Below, piece after piece: positions 39,301 to 51,227 of a stretch of DNA of 64,000 bases. A program made the position numbers and the translations under genes. Position 1 is the stretch's first letter; every line of letters begins with the position of its first letter. The stretch comes from Anaeromyces robustus (lineage: Eukaryota; Neocallimastigomycota; Neocallimastigomycetes; Neocallimastigales; Neocallimastigaceae), in NCBI GenBank assembly GCA_002104895.1, contig MCFG01000354.1, positions 1-64,000 of the forward strand, read 5' to 3'. The notes below the pieces were generated by a model. That model searched no databases. It was not told the origin of the DNA and saw only the letters and a program-made list of their open reading frames with translations.

Positions 39301-42300
39301 AAAGAATAACTTCAAATGATGTAATCTCTTCATTTTTGTATTTTTTGACAATAAAATTAAATTTCATTAAAAAATTAAATTTCATTAACAAATAAGAATA
39401 GAAAAAAAAATAGTTTAAAAAGTCATAATAAAAGATAATAAAGTTATTTTTGTTTCATAACATAAAAAAAGAATTTATTGGTCGTACTATGGAATGGTTA
39501 ATAATTAGTAATTAAAATTTCTTTACCACATTTTTATTTGTAAGTAATAACACTTACTATAAATGGATAATTGCTTAATTTTTTTTTTTTAAAAAAAAAA
39601 TAATTATTTGTACTTGGTAGACATTATAGCCAATATTTTAATGTTTAACTTTTCTTTTATTTGACTAACTAAAAAATAAATTTAAAAATATTAGTCATAT
39701 TTTTAAGTAAATAAATTAATTTAATAATTAAATAAATTAATAATAAAAATTAAATAAATATAACATTTTAATAAATAATAAGTAAATAAACAATAATATA
39801 TATAATAATATATATTAATAAATATATAAATATATAATATAATGAATTATAATGAATTATAATAAAAATATTAGTATTTCAATAGTGTAACTTTATGAAT
39901 AACTAAAATAAGATTTTGTGTTTAATAATTTCTTTGGTTTAGTAGAAATATAATTAATAATTAATATTCATATGATAAAAATGGAAATTTTATTTTATAA
40001 ACTATTTAATTATATATATAATTAATAAATAAATAATTATTATTTAATAATAATAAATATAAACAAATAATAATAATTAAATAATTAAATAATTAAATAA
40101 TTAAATAATTAAATAATTAAATAATTAAATAATTAAATAATTAAATAATTAAATAATTAAATAATTAAATAATTAATAATTAATAATCTCAATTATTTAT
40201 TAATATAATGTAATAAATTTTTATTATATTATTTATTATTTAATTATTTATTAATAATAATTATTAATTAATGTTACATTCAGTACGAGAATATTGAAGA
40301 AAAAAAAATTTTTTTTTCTCAATTACTAATTAATAAAAATTTATAATTTTTTACTAGAAGTTTTAGCCAGCCATAAAATACTATTTTTTACCAATAATTT
40401 TAATTATAAACAATAGTAATAATTGACAAAAAAAAAAAAAAAAAAACAGAAAACAAAAAGCCAGTCATTATTATCATCAATCACTTTATTTCGATTAATT
40501 ATAAAAATTTTTATTGGAAGTTTTTATTTAAATCTTTAAATATTAATATTTAAATTAATATTTTATATATACATTTATTAAAAGACTAGAATTGAAAAAT
40601 CTCTCACTTTTTTTTTTATTTTAAAATTTATTCAATGAATTCAATAATAATAACAATGTCATTCGTTATGCTATTAATATTATAAATCATTAATCTTATG
40701 TCATCATCGCTGCAAATCATTAAAAACTTTATATAGAGAACATTTTAAAGATAGTAAGAATTGCATAAACACATGATTATTTACTGATAAACCTCATTGC
40801 ACGTTTTTTTTTTAGGTTTATAAACAGAAGAAAAAAATTATCACAAACAGAAAAATTATTAAACATAGGAATAATTCTAATAATTAATAATTTTTTAAAT
40901 ATATAATTAAATAATTGAATATAAATTTTTTTAAAAAAAAAAATTTTTTTTTATTATATTTTATTTTAAAATATTTCATAATATTTTTTTTTTATAAAGA
41001 ATTATAAACATAAAATTTATATTTGTTGACTTTATTGTAATATATTGTAAAACATATTATATAATATATAATATAATATGTATAAAAAAGGTAAAAATAT
41101 ATCCTTTTTAGGGGTTTTAATCATGTTCATTATTTTTATAAACACGCAGATGATATTTTTGTACTCTTTTTAATTTTATTATAATATATTATAATATATT
41201 TAATAGTATATTTTCATTTATTTTATTATAAATAAAGTTATTATGAAATATATTAAAAAATTAACTTTATTTATAATAAAAACATAGAAGTAGGGCATTA
41301 ATTAATAATTAAAAATTAAGTCAAATTTTTATAAAAATAAAGATAAAAAAAAAATAATAATAAAGATTATTAAAGAGAGAGATTATTTATATAGGGTATA
41401 ATGAAAGTTTTTTTTTTATTTTTATTTTAAAATGGTTGTTATTTATAAATATTCTTTTAATAATTTTATTATTATTATTATTATAAATATTTCTTTTAAT
41501 ATAAAAAATTATTAATAAATATTTAGTTTTTGAAAAATAATAGAAAAATAATAGATAATATATTAATAGTCAATTATAATATATGAATAAATATAGTTTT
41601 ATCATATTATCTTTAATTTAAAATATATAAAATATATATTATTAATTTGTAGTAACCAAATAATATATATGATATTGAAATTAAAAAAAGCAAAAAAAAG
41701 AAAAAAACTCATTAACAAAAACGAATAAAAATAACATGAAATTAAGAATATTCATAGTATTGAATGATTTATAATTAGTTTTTAATAATTAATAATAATT
41801 ATAATTAATTATTAAAATTTTTTAATTTTTCAATTATTATAGAAAATGGTATATTTATTATAAGAACAAATAGAAATTTTTTATAATAAATTTGTATGGT
41901 TGAATAGTGTAATTCTATTATATATCATTTTGATATATAATAGAATTATTAAATGCTAATATATATTACACAATAAAAAATAAATATAATCCAATTAATT
42001 ATAAATTTATATTACACAATAAATTTTATTATAAATAGTTATATTACACAATATAATGAATATATATAAATTATATTGAAATATCTTTAAATATACTCTA
42101 ACATATATTAAATAAATTAAATTAAAACAAATAAATATTAATGTTAATATTATTAATAATAATAAAATTTAAGAATTATATATGAAAATTAAATTTAAGT
42201 TTTATTATTATTAAATTCATGATTCTTTTATAAATATTTACATATATTATTAATATAATGTATTATATTATTTTAATATAAAATAAAACTTTAAATAGTT

Positions 42301-42491
42301 TATTATTTTTAATTAATATAGTTAATATAATAGATGGTTGTTATATATTAATTAATATTATATGTAATTATTTAAAACTAATATATTATAAATATAAATA
42401 CTAAATATATCTTAATATATAATATAAATAAAATAACTCTAATGGTTTAAAATTATTATTTAATATTTTTTTTATATATATAAACTAATTT

Positions 42492-42527
<36 letters not shown>

Positions 42528-43250
42528 TCTTTTTTGTAAAGAATTATATTTTTTTAAAATTAAATTAACATTTTAAAAATTATTATTAATAAAAACTTTT
42601 TATCGAAAAGTTTTTTTAAAAAAAAAAAAAAAAAATAGAGATTAATTCAAATCTTTAAACAATAAAAAAAAAATAATAAAAAAAAACTAAAAAAAAAGCA
42701 AAAAAAAATAAAATATATATAATTTTTTTAAAATATATATATATATTAAAAAAACTAAAAAAAATATAAAAAAAATCAAATAGCTTATTATTATTCATTA
42801 ATTACCTACATAAATTCACCCCAAATTTTACTTTATTTTTTAAAATAATATATAAAAATAATATATATATATATTTTAAAAAAGTAATACAAAAAAAAAA
42901 AATAATCGATAATAACAAAAGAAATCACAAATGTAAGTAAAGAACAAAAAAAAAAAATTTAAAATTATTGAATTATGAATTATAAAGTTTAGAAAGAATA
43001 TTTTTTATGTATTCTTTTTTTTTTTCTTCAATTTTTTTTTTTTTATCAATATTTATAAATTAATAATATTATAAATCGTGTAAACAATCAATAACAATAA
43101 ACATTATTTTATTCTTTTATTTATGTTTATTTTACTAAATATATTTAATTTTTTTTAACATATAATACATAATATATAATATATTAAAGTGAATAAACCA
43201 ACTATAATAAATTCAATTTTTATAAAATACATAAAATACATAAATAAAAA
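39301..43250. other. Gene-free region upstream of the BTG-family gene
   Basis: No intact gene. It holds an 8-bp (ataattaa)n array at about 40074-40174, short AAAAAAA/TTTTTTT palindromes near 40305, 40930 and 42505, and a weak protein-like patch at about 40630-40800 treated in the findings. The last 600 bases before 43251 are A-rich with no defined promoter element visible. Confidence 0.55.
40074..40174. repeat. (ATAATTAA)n octanucleotide array
   Basis: About twelve near-perfect head-to-tail copies of an 8-bp A/T unit. It stands out from nearby AT-rich sequence by its strict periodicity. Confidence 0.9.
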
Positions 43251-43977
43251 ATGTTTACCGAAATAAATTCTGCTTCAGATTTCATATGTAGATATCTCTA
43301 TAAACTTGAAAAGGATAAAATTGTTGTATTTAAAAATCAATTAATTCAACTTTTATCTCAGAAGTACAATTCTCATTGGGATTTATCAAATCCAATAAAA
43401 GGTGGTGCATTCAGGTAAATATTTATACAAATAAAGAAATAAATAAATAAATAAAATAATAGTATTATTATTATTGTTATATACATGGTATTAATATTTA
43501 TATATATAAAAAAATTATAATAGATCTATTACTATTATCGATGGTAGAATTGATTCAATTATATTACTTGCTGCTCAAAAGGCTGGTTTAGATGTATCTT
43601 CTTGTTTCCCATCAGACTTAATTATTTGGGTAAATAGATATTATTATTTTTTTTTTCACATTGAAATAGTATCTTTTTAAAAATAATTTTTATAATAATA
43701 ATAAAAATGCTAATAATATATTAATAATAATATATTTATTTATTAATATTAGTGTGATCCATACAATGTAAGTTACCGTGTTGGTGGTGACTATAACCGT
43801 ATTTGTAACATTTATGATGAAAACTCAACTACTCCAGTTAAAAAGTTTGAAGCACCAAAGAAAACCATAATCGAAATCAAACCAGATTTAGATTCTAATA
43901 AGAACAAGAATCAATCTAAGCAAATAAAGAGTGGTTCTGATAATAATGGTGTATCAAAAGCTATTTTAGTAAATTAA
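43251..43977 (+). CDS. BTG/Tob (APRO) family protein, three exons
   Basis: Join 43251..43414, 43524..43629, 43753..43977, giving 164 residues, the length of BTG1/BTG2-type proteins. The N-terminal helices (MFTEINSASDFICRYL) lead to box A-like SHWDLSNPIKGGAFRSITI (about 44-62) and box B-like FPSDLIIWCDPYNVSYRVGGD (about 82-102). Both correspond to the W-x-P-x-x-P-x-K-G-x-x-x-R and LPSELTLWVDPxEVxxRxGE signatures of the family. The charged, Lys/Ser/Asn-rich tail (about 115-164) is probably disordered. BTG/Tob proteins bind the CAF1/CNOT7 deadenylase of CCR4-NOT and promote mRNA deadenylation and antiproliferation. The introns are short and AT-rich with GTAAAT donors and TAG acceptors. The start has an AAAA context. 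None of the listed exons would pass as a long ORF alone. Confidence 0.85.
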
Positions 43978-44062
43978 ATTATACATATGACAATTATTTA
44001 TTTAAACAACGCAATAATAACAAAATTCATTAGATTAACAATTCATTAATATTTCAATTTTG

Positions 44063-44102
<40 letters not shown>

Positions 44103-44456
44103 AACGAAAAAAAAAAAAAAGAATCAAAAAAAAAAAAATTAAAAGAAAAAGATGAAGAAAAGAATTTTTAATATAATGAAATAAAATTTCGAAACTTTAT
44201 TTTTTTTCTAGTCATTAATTTATATCGCTTTTATTTATTAAATATTATAAATTTTGAATAAAAGCAATATTACTATCTAAATTTACATGTTAAATAATTA
44301 ACATGTAAAACATACCTATATATATAATATGTGATTAGCATAAATTATCAAAGAAAAAATAAAAATAATTTAAAAAAAAAAAAAAAAAAAAAAGAGCATA
44401 AATTATCCAAATCAAAATATAAATAATTTTATAAATAAACATCAATCAACATAAAA

Positions 44457-44487
<31 letters not shown>

Positions 44488-44859
44488 CTTAATTTATTTA
44501 GATTAAAACTAGGAGGATAAAAAATAATAGTATTATGAAAAAATTCTTAATAGTAAAGAAAGTTACTACCTATTTATCATTCATTTACCATAAAAAACCA
44601 TTAATATCAATTAAAATTAAGAAATGAAGATAAAAACTTTTTTTCAACCAAAATTTGTAGAACATATATATATTAATATATAAAAAAATTTATATATTTT
44701 ATATATAAGTTTTATAATATATAAAAATATTTTAATATTTTTTTTAGATATTTTTTCAATAGTATTAATGTTCTCCTTATATATATATATAACCATCACG
44801 TAAAGCATTTTCAAAACAATTTAATATAATTTATAACATTATTTATAAATAATATAAAT

Positions 44860-44894
<35 letters not shown>

Positions 44895-45658
44895 GAAACT
44901 ATAAAAAATAAAATCAAACTAACCATGTATTTATATATATAATTTAATTTAAAACAAAAATTTTTTTTATTAAAAAAAAAAGTAATAAAATTTTAAAAAA
45001 ATTTAATATTTGAAAAAAAAAAATTAAGAGTTTTGTTTTGTTTTTTTTTTTAATGTGTTAATTTACTTTTATTTTTAAATATATATATATTTTTTAATTA
45101 ATTCTGAACGATTAAGTAAATTTCTATAGAGTATCTCTTTTTTTAAAAAAAAATAAAAATAAAAATAATGGTTACACAAATTAATTATTTTTAAAATTAT
45201 TATTTTTAAAATTTCGTTTTCTTTTTTTATATAAATAATAATTAGAAATGGTTATAAAAATAAATAATTTATTAATAAAATAATTTTATTAATAAATAAT
45301 AATTAGAAATCTTTTTTTTTTTTTTATTTTATGTTACACAAGAAAATTATTTATTGTATATAATAGTACTTAACTAAACTATTCATTATTATTAAATTCG
45401 TTTATTTTTTTTTTTTTTTATAGAAAACTTGTAATACAAGTTATATTACAACATACTATATATATATTTCAATATATTTCTATATATTTCTATTTATATA
45501 TATATATAAAAGAAAAAGAAATATTAAAAATTATAATACATATAGTGTCATATATATTTATAATATTTATAATAATAATAATAAATAAATAAATATATAA
45601 ATAATTAATAGTTAATAATAATAATATGTATAAATATATATTATATTTTGGTTTAAAA

Positions 45659-45703
45659 AAACAAACAAACAAACAAACAAGCAAGCAAACAAACAAACAA
45701 ACA
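45659..45703. repeat. (CAAA)n microsatellite
   Basis: Ten or so tetranucleotide units with two CAAG interruptions. On the - strand the block reads Leu-Phe-Val-Cys repeats, which creates a spurious frame at 45490-45696. Confidence 0.85.
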
Positions 45704-46267
45704 GTATCTATTAAATATTTAAAATAAAATATTTAGTAGATATTGCAATATATATTTCATTCATAAAATTTAATATTTTTATTTTATATATACCAACATA
45801 AATAAATAATAATAATTGATAATTGATTAAATAATATTTATTATTTAATAATATTATTTTTGGATTTATTTTATATATACCAACATAAATAAATAATAAT
45901 ATTGATTAAATAATATTTATTATTTAATAATACTTTTTTGGAAGTCTAACCTCAAAACCTTCTAATTTACTACTTATATATAATTAAAATGCTTGAATAT
46001 AAGTACCTTACATACTCTTTAATACAATATTAAAATTTTGAGTAAAAAGAAAAAGTAAAAGAGAAAATAAAAAATGTATAATTTTTTGAATTATTAAAAA
46101 AAAAAAGGAAAAATATTTTCAATTTATCATGTTTTAATGTCAATTAGAAATTCTTTTTTAATATTATTTATTTGTTTATATATGTTATATTTATTATTGA
46201 GAAATTTCTTTTTTATATATATTTACTTTATATATATTAATAAAAATATAAAATATTAAATTTTATA

Positions 46268-46330
<63 letters not shown>
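46268..46330. repeat. (AAAT)n microsatellite
   Basis: About fifteen uninterrupted tetranucleotide units; a shorter block of the same unit follows at about 46393-46418. Confidence 0.9.
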
Positions 46331-47026
46331 AAAATAAATATGTATTGTATATCTAATATCTAAGCTATAAATATAAGATAATTTCAATAAAAATAAATAA
46401 ATAAATAAATAAATAAAATAAATAAATATAGAAAGAAGAAAAAAAGATATATATATTTAAGATATATATATAATATATACTACCCAAAAGTATTAAATAA
46501 ATATAATTATATATATATATTATTTATTTTATTAATAATATTATTATTGTTTTTTATTAATGATATTTATTATATTTGAATATGTATAAAACAATATAAA
46601 CTATGATATAATAGATAAATTTTATCATATTAATACTATTTATATTAAATAGTAATAAATAGTTTTTTAAAAAAAATTTTTTTTTTTTCATTATTTATTT
46701 CTAATGATGTTTAAAAATATTTAAAAAAATAATATAAAATCTATTTTTTAATTTATTATTTGTAATGATAATAATAATTCTATTATCCACTATAATTATT
46801 GAATTACAAACTTTATTTATTGTATTTATTTTTATTATTTAAATTAATAAAAAAGATAAATAATTATTTGAAAAGGAAATTTGTGTGTGTTTATTTAAAA
46901 TATGATGCTATATTATTGTTATTGTTTTTTTTCTTACTTTATTTTTATCATTATATATGTATATATATATATTAATATAAGAATTTTAATTTTTTTATTC
47001 TTAAATTATTTTTTTTTCTTTTTAAT

Positions 47027-48076
47027 TTAAATTGTTGATAAACAAAGGCCATAATCATTTTGACAACCATTAGATTCTAAACATTCATTTGTTCCTAAAA
47101 CACATTTATCAGATTTAGAACAACATTCAGGAAAATCACATGAACCATAATTTCTACCACAAGGTTTACCAGAACCTTCTCTAATATCACTAATAGGTTT
47201 ATAACAAAGTCCATAATCTATTTGACATCCTTTATTAATATTACAATAATCATCAGTAGTACCACATCTTCCATTTTTTGAACAACATTTACTATTAGAA
47301 CAACTTCCATAACCTTCTCCACATTCTTTAATATTACCATCATCATCATTATCATCATCATCATCATCATATTCATAACATAATCCATATTCATTTTGAC
47401 ATCCATTCAATACATTACAATAATCATCTGTTTTACCACAATAACCTTGTTTTGAACAACATAAATTGTCAGGACAACTTCCATAATTTGGTCCACATTT
47501 TGTATTATTATTACCATCGTCATCACCTAAATCTTCATAACATAATCCATATTGTAATTGACAACCTTTCGATAGATTACAATGATTATCTGTTTTACCA
47601 CATATATTATTTGATGAACAACATAAATTATTAGGACAACTTCCATAATCTGATCCACATTTTGTATTACTATAATCATCATTTCCATCATCATCTGATT
47701 CAAAACATAATCCATAATCCATTTGACAACCATTTTTTATATTACAATATTGATCTGAAGATCCACAATAACCTTCTTTAGAACAACAAAGATTATTTGA
47801 ACAACTACCTATACCTTTACCACATTTTGTTTTTAAAGTATCATCTTTATCTCCTTCATCTTCTTCATAACATAATCCATAATTTATTTGACAACCTTTA
47901 TTTATATTACAATAATCATCACTGGTACCACAATAACCATATTTTGAACAACAACGATTATCAGAACATGTACCTATAGATGGTCCACAAGTTTTGGAGT
48001 TTATTATTAACATTCCATTTCCTTGATTTGAAAGAAAATATATTAATAATAGAACAATTATTGATTTTGTTTTCAT
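47027..48076 (-). CDS. Secreted protein of six CBM18 chitin-binding modules
   Basis: Intronless, 349 residues. A signal peptide (about 1-21, hydrophobic core IIVLLLIYFL) is followed by six hevein-like CBM18 modules of about 40 residues: C30-C69, C85-C124, C140-C179, C194-C233, C252-C291 and C306-C345. Each has the framework CG..(I/Y)G.C....CCS..G.CG...(D/Q/N).C......GCQ..YGLC. Aromatic residues before and after the fourth Cys and at the DDYC position match the chitin-binding face of hevein. The last module departs most (KCVLGTNEC instead of CGTTDDYC), so it may bind weakly. Linkers are Asp/Asn-rich and variable. No catalytic domain is present, so it is a lectin-like or wall-associated protein. 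The function could be binding the fungus's own chitin, wall protection, or anchoring. The next gene leftward is the BTG gene, unrelated. Confidence 0.92.
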   Translation of the reverse strand: MKTKSIIVLLLIYFLSNQGNGMLIINSKTCGPSIGTCSDNRCCSKYGYCGTSDDYCNINKGCQINYGLCYEEDEGDKDDTLKTKCGKGIGSCSNNLCCSKEGYCGSSDQYCNIKNGCQMDYGLCFESDDDGNDDYSNTKCGSDYGSCPNNLCCSSNNICGKTDNHCNLSKGCQLQYGLCYEDLGDDDGNNNTKCGPNYGSCPDNLCCSKQGYCGKTDDYCNVLNGCQNEYGLCYEYDDDDDDNDDDGNIKECGEGYGSCSNSKCCSKNGRCGTTDDYCNINKGCQIDYGLCYKPISDIREGSGKPCGRNYGSCDFPECCSKSDKCVLGTNECLESNGCQNDYGLCLSTI

Positions 48077-49790
48077 TATTATATATATATGTTTATATAT
48101 GTGTGTGTATGTGTATATGTATGTATATATATAATGGAAACTATAAAATAGATATATGTATATATTTTTATTTGAATATTTATTAATTTATAATATATAT
48201 ATATATTTATTATTAATGATTCTTTTTATTATTGGTTTTTTTTTTATTTTTTATTTGTATTTTTATGTATTAATATATTCTCTTTTTTTTATTATATATA
48301 ATTCCTTTTTCTATATATATATTTGTTTATTTTTTTATTTCTTTTAATTATTTTTTAATATCATTCAATATTAATAAATAAATTTTTTTTTATTGAGTTT
48401 ATTTTGAATTCCGATATGGATAATTATTTGTATTAATAATATTATATAATAATATAATTCTTATTTCTCAATTTTCATAGGGTTTTATAAATTTTCATTT
48501 ACATATATATATATAGACCATAAAGTTCTTTTATTTACATATGTATAATTAATTAAAGAATATTAAATATGTTCAAGAAAATCTTCTAAATAGAATAAAA
48601 TGAAAATAAAAAATATTAAAAAGGAATACATATAAAAAGAAAAAACAAAAAAAAAAATTTTTTTCTATAATATATTTAATTAATAAAATTTTGTAATATA
48701 AAATAAAGAATATAAATTATATAATAATAATTTTAAAGTTTGTTAAATATATTAAAATTATGTATAAAATTTTTCATAATTTGCTAAAATCTTTTTGTTA
48801 TTAAAGTTCAATATATATAATATATATAAAAATTTAAATGATTATTATTTTTTTATTAATTTCATTTTTGAATATACTATATTAAATAATAATGATAACT
48901 ATGTATTATTATTTCTTTTATTATAAAATACTCGTTGCCACAAAAGATAAAAAGTAAAAAAGTAAAGAAATAAAAATTATAACTAAAAGTTATTAGTTAT
49001 TATTATAATAAATTATTACATTTTTATATAATTTTTATTGTTGTTGATAGGTTAAAAATACAATTTTTAGAGTTTTTATAATATATATACTAAAAATTTG
49101 AAAAAATTAATAGAAAACAGTATATATTATATTTAAATTGTCTTTATATTGTATTTATATATAATAACTTATTAAGAATATTTAAAAAAAAAAAAGGGAT
49201 TGGAAAAAAGAATGACATTTATTATTTATTTTGATGTTAATCTTAAATATTTTAGAAATGATTTAAAAAATTATATTACTATCATACATTCAAAACAAAT
49301 ATTTATATATTTTAATATTATAATTATCAATAATATTATTAATATATTTTTAAAAAAAATAATTACAAAAATAATTTATGTTTTAGTATTATTAAATTTA
49401 CTTATTGTTAATAAGAACACATATATATTTTTTTATTTAATTTTTATATACTATTTTTAAAAGTCATTGTTTTATTGTTAAAATTTTTTTTATTGTTGTA
49501 TTTATTATTTTCATTATAATTTTTTTTTATTTTTAATTTTTTTTTATTATTAATATTGTATGTAATGAATTAATACATTTACAATGTTAACACAAAAAAA
49601 AAAAATATGTATATATATATCTTTAATAATAATCGGTATATATCTAATATATGTAACAAATATAATGAAATAATAATAAAATAAATGAATTAATGAGTTA
49701 AAAAAAATAAAAATATAATTAAAAAATTCAAAATTGACAAAATTGTGAAGAGTGTTAAAATATTGCTTTATATTTACTATTTAACAAAAT

Positions 49791-49822
<32 letters not shown>

Positions 49823-49910
49823 TATTTATATATATATATTTGGCTGAAAAAAAAAAATTTTTTTTTTTTTTTTTTTTTAAAAATAAATGATCAAACTTTA
49901 AATTTTAATT
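48077..49910. other. Intergenic region between the two CBM18 genes
   Basis: The 1.8 kb contains the promoter of the six-module gene (just above 48076) and the 3' end of the seven-module gene (below 49911). Poly-T tracts lie at 49793-49820 and 49858-49878, with the AAAAAAATTTTTTT palindrome between them. A frame at 49200-49460 is Ile/Asn/Phe-rich and reflects AT composition, not a gene. Confidence 0.55.
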
Positions 49911-51227
49911 TTATTCAATGAATTCATTAGAAACATTTGAATCACATCTACCATAGAGTTCTTGACAACCATTATCTGGTAAACAATAATGTTCAGTAGT
50001 ACCACAATAACCTTCTTTTGAACAACATTGTTCATCTACTGGACATCTACCAATGCCTTCACCACATTTACCAGTTTGATCTTCACTATTACATAAACCG
50101 AATTCTTTTTGACAACCATTACCTACATTACAGAAAGCTACAGTTGTACCACATAATCCATTTTTAGAACAACATTGACCATCTGGACATTTACCAATAC
50201 CTTCTCCACATTCTGGTTCAATAACTGGAGCAGTAGTAATGGAATCTTCTTCATAAAAATCATTTTCATCATTTTCTTCATCTTCATCATCATTAACTAT
50301 TTCAACAATATCATTAATACAGAAACCATAATCACTTTGACATCCTAAAACCATTGAACAATATTCATCACCGGTACCACAATAACCATCTCTGGAACAA
50401 CAATGATCGGATTTTGGACATTTACCAAAATCTTCACCACATTGTCCCTCTTTAGATTGACTATAACATAAACCAAATTCTTCTTGACAACCTAAATCAA
50501 TATCACAATATTCTTTGGTGGTTCCACAAAAACCATATTTACTACAACATTCAGCATTAATACAACTACCAATACCTTCACCACATTCTGGAGATTCTGT
50601 ATCTTCTTCTCCTTCTCCTTCTCCTTCTTTTTCTTCATCTGCAATATTTGCTGTATCAACAATTTCATAACAATCACCATATTTAGCTTGACATCCTTTA
50701 CTTAGAGAACAATAAGATTCTGAGGTACCACAATAACCAAATATAGAACAACATTTATTATCAGGACAAGATTTACCTATATCTATACCACATTCTCTAG
50801 AATCTTCAATTTCTTCAACATAAACAAAAGCTGTTTCAGTTACCCATTCAGTTACCCATTCTACCATTTCTTCTACTACCATTTCTTCATTTCCACAAAG
50901 ACCATAGGCACTTTGACAACCTGTACCACAATAATCATTACCTTCACCACAATAACCATTTTTAGAACAACATTGATATGGTTTTGGACATCTACCATAA
51001 TTTGCACCACATTTACCACTAGAAGTAGAAGCATAACATGAACCATATTTTGTTTGACATCCTAAAGTATTTTCACAATGATCACTAGTAATACCACAAT
51101 AGCCATATTTTGAACAACATTTTCCTTCTGGACAAGTACCAACCCCTTCACCACAATCTGGTGAACTCTTCACAACAGAAGAAGTTAATAAAGTTAATGC
51201 AATACCAAGTATTGAAGTAAATTTCAT
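49911..51227 (-). CDS. Secreted protein of seven CBM18 chitin-binding modules
   Basis: Intronless, 438 residues. The signal peptide is about 1-22 (MKFTSILGIALTLLTSSVVKS). There are seven CBM18 modules: C25-C64, C73-C111, C146-C186, C215-C254, C263-C303, C340-C379 and C388-C428. They fall into close pairs separated by acidic linkers (about 112-145, 187-214 and 304-339). Module 2 lacks one residue of spacing around its sixth Cys, and module 3 has an extra Lys (IGKSCPD). The linker at about 114-133 carries a short VEEMVEWVTEWVTE repeat. It is tandem and co-oriented with the six-module gene 1.8 kb away, so the two are probably duplicates that later gained or lost modules. No enzyme domain or GPI-like tail is visible. 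The role is inferred as chitin binding at the cell wall. Confidence 0.92.
   Translation of the reverse strand: MKFTSILGIALTLLTSSVVKSSPDCGEGVGTCPEGKCCSKYGYCGITSDHCENTLGCQTKYGSCYASTSSGKCGANYGRCPKPYQCCSKNGYCGEGNDYCGTGCQSAYGLCGNEEMVVEEMVEWVTEWVTETAFVYVEEIEDSRECGIDIGKSCPDNKCCSIFGYCGTSESYCSLSKGCQAKYGDCYEIVDTANIADEEKEGEGEGEEDTESPECGEGIGSCINAECCSKYGFCGTTKEYCDIDLGCQEEFGLCYSQSKEGQCGEDFGKCPKSDHCCSRDGYCGTGDEYCSMVLGCQSDYGFCINDIVEIVNDDEDEENDENDFYEEDSITTAPVIEPECGEGIGKCPDGQCCSKNGLCGTTVAFCNVGNGCQKEFGLCNSEDQTGKCGEGIGRCPVDEQCCSKEGYCGTTEHYCLPDNGCQELYGRCDSNVSNEFIE

Larger units (their letters stand above)
43978..47026. other. Gene-free region between the BTG gene and the first CBM18 gene
   Basis: Holds a 38-base A run at 44063-44100, further long A runs at about 44370, 44462 and 44864-44891, a (CAAA)n block at 45659-45703, an 87-bp direct duplication (taccaacataaataaataa at about 45791 and 45878) and (AAAT)n at about 46268-46330. 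A 30-codon ATG frame at 44535-44627 and a 14-codon one at 45991 look random. No gene is called. Confidence 0.55.

Noticed and set aside
44517-44627. AGGAGG followed by a 30-codon ATG frame, resembling a bacterial ribosome binding site and small gene
   Set aside because: The context is a eukaryotic genome, so a Shine-Dalgarno reading is not meaningful. The frame is short and unremarkable.
49200-49460. 86-residue frame downstream of the six-module CBM18 gene
   Set aside because: Composition is almost only Ile, Asn, Phe, Leu, Tyr and Lys as expected from random AT sequence. No ATG at its start and no motif.
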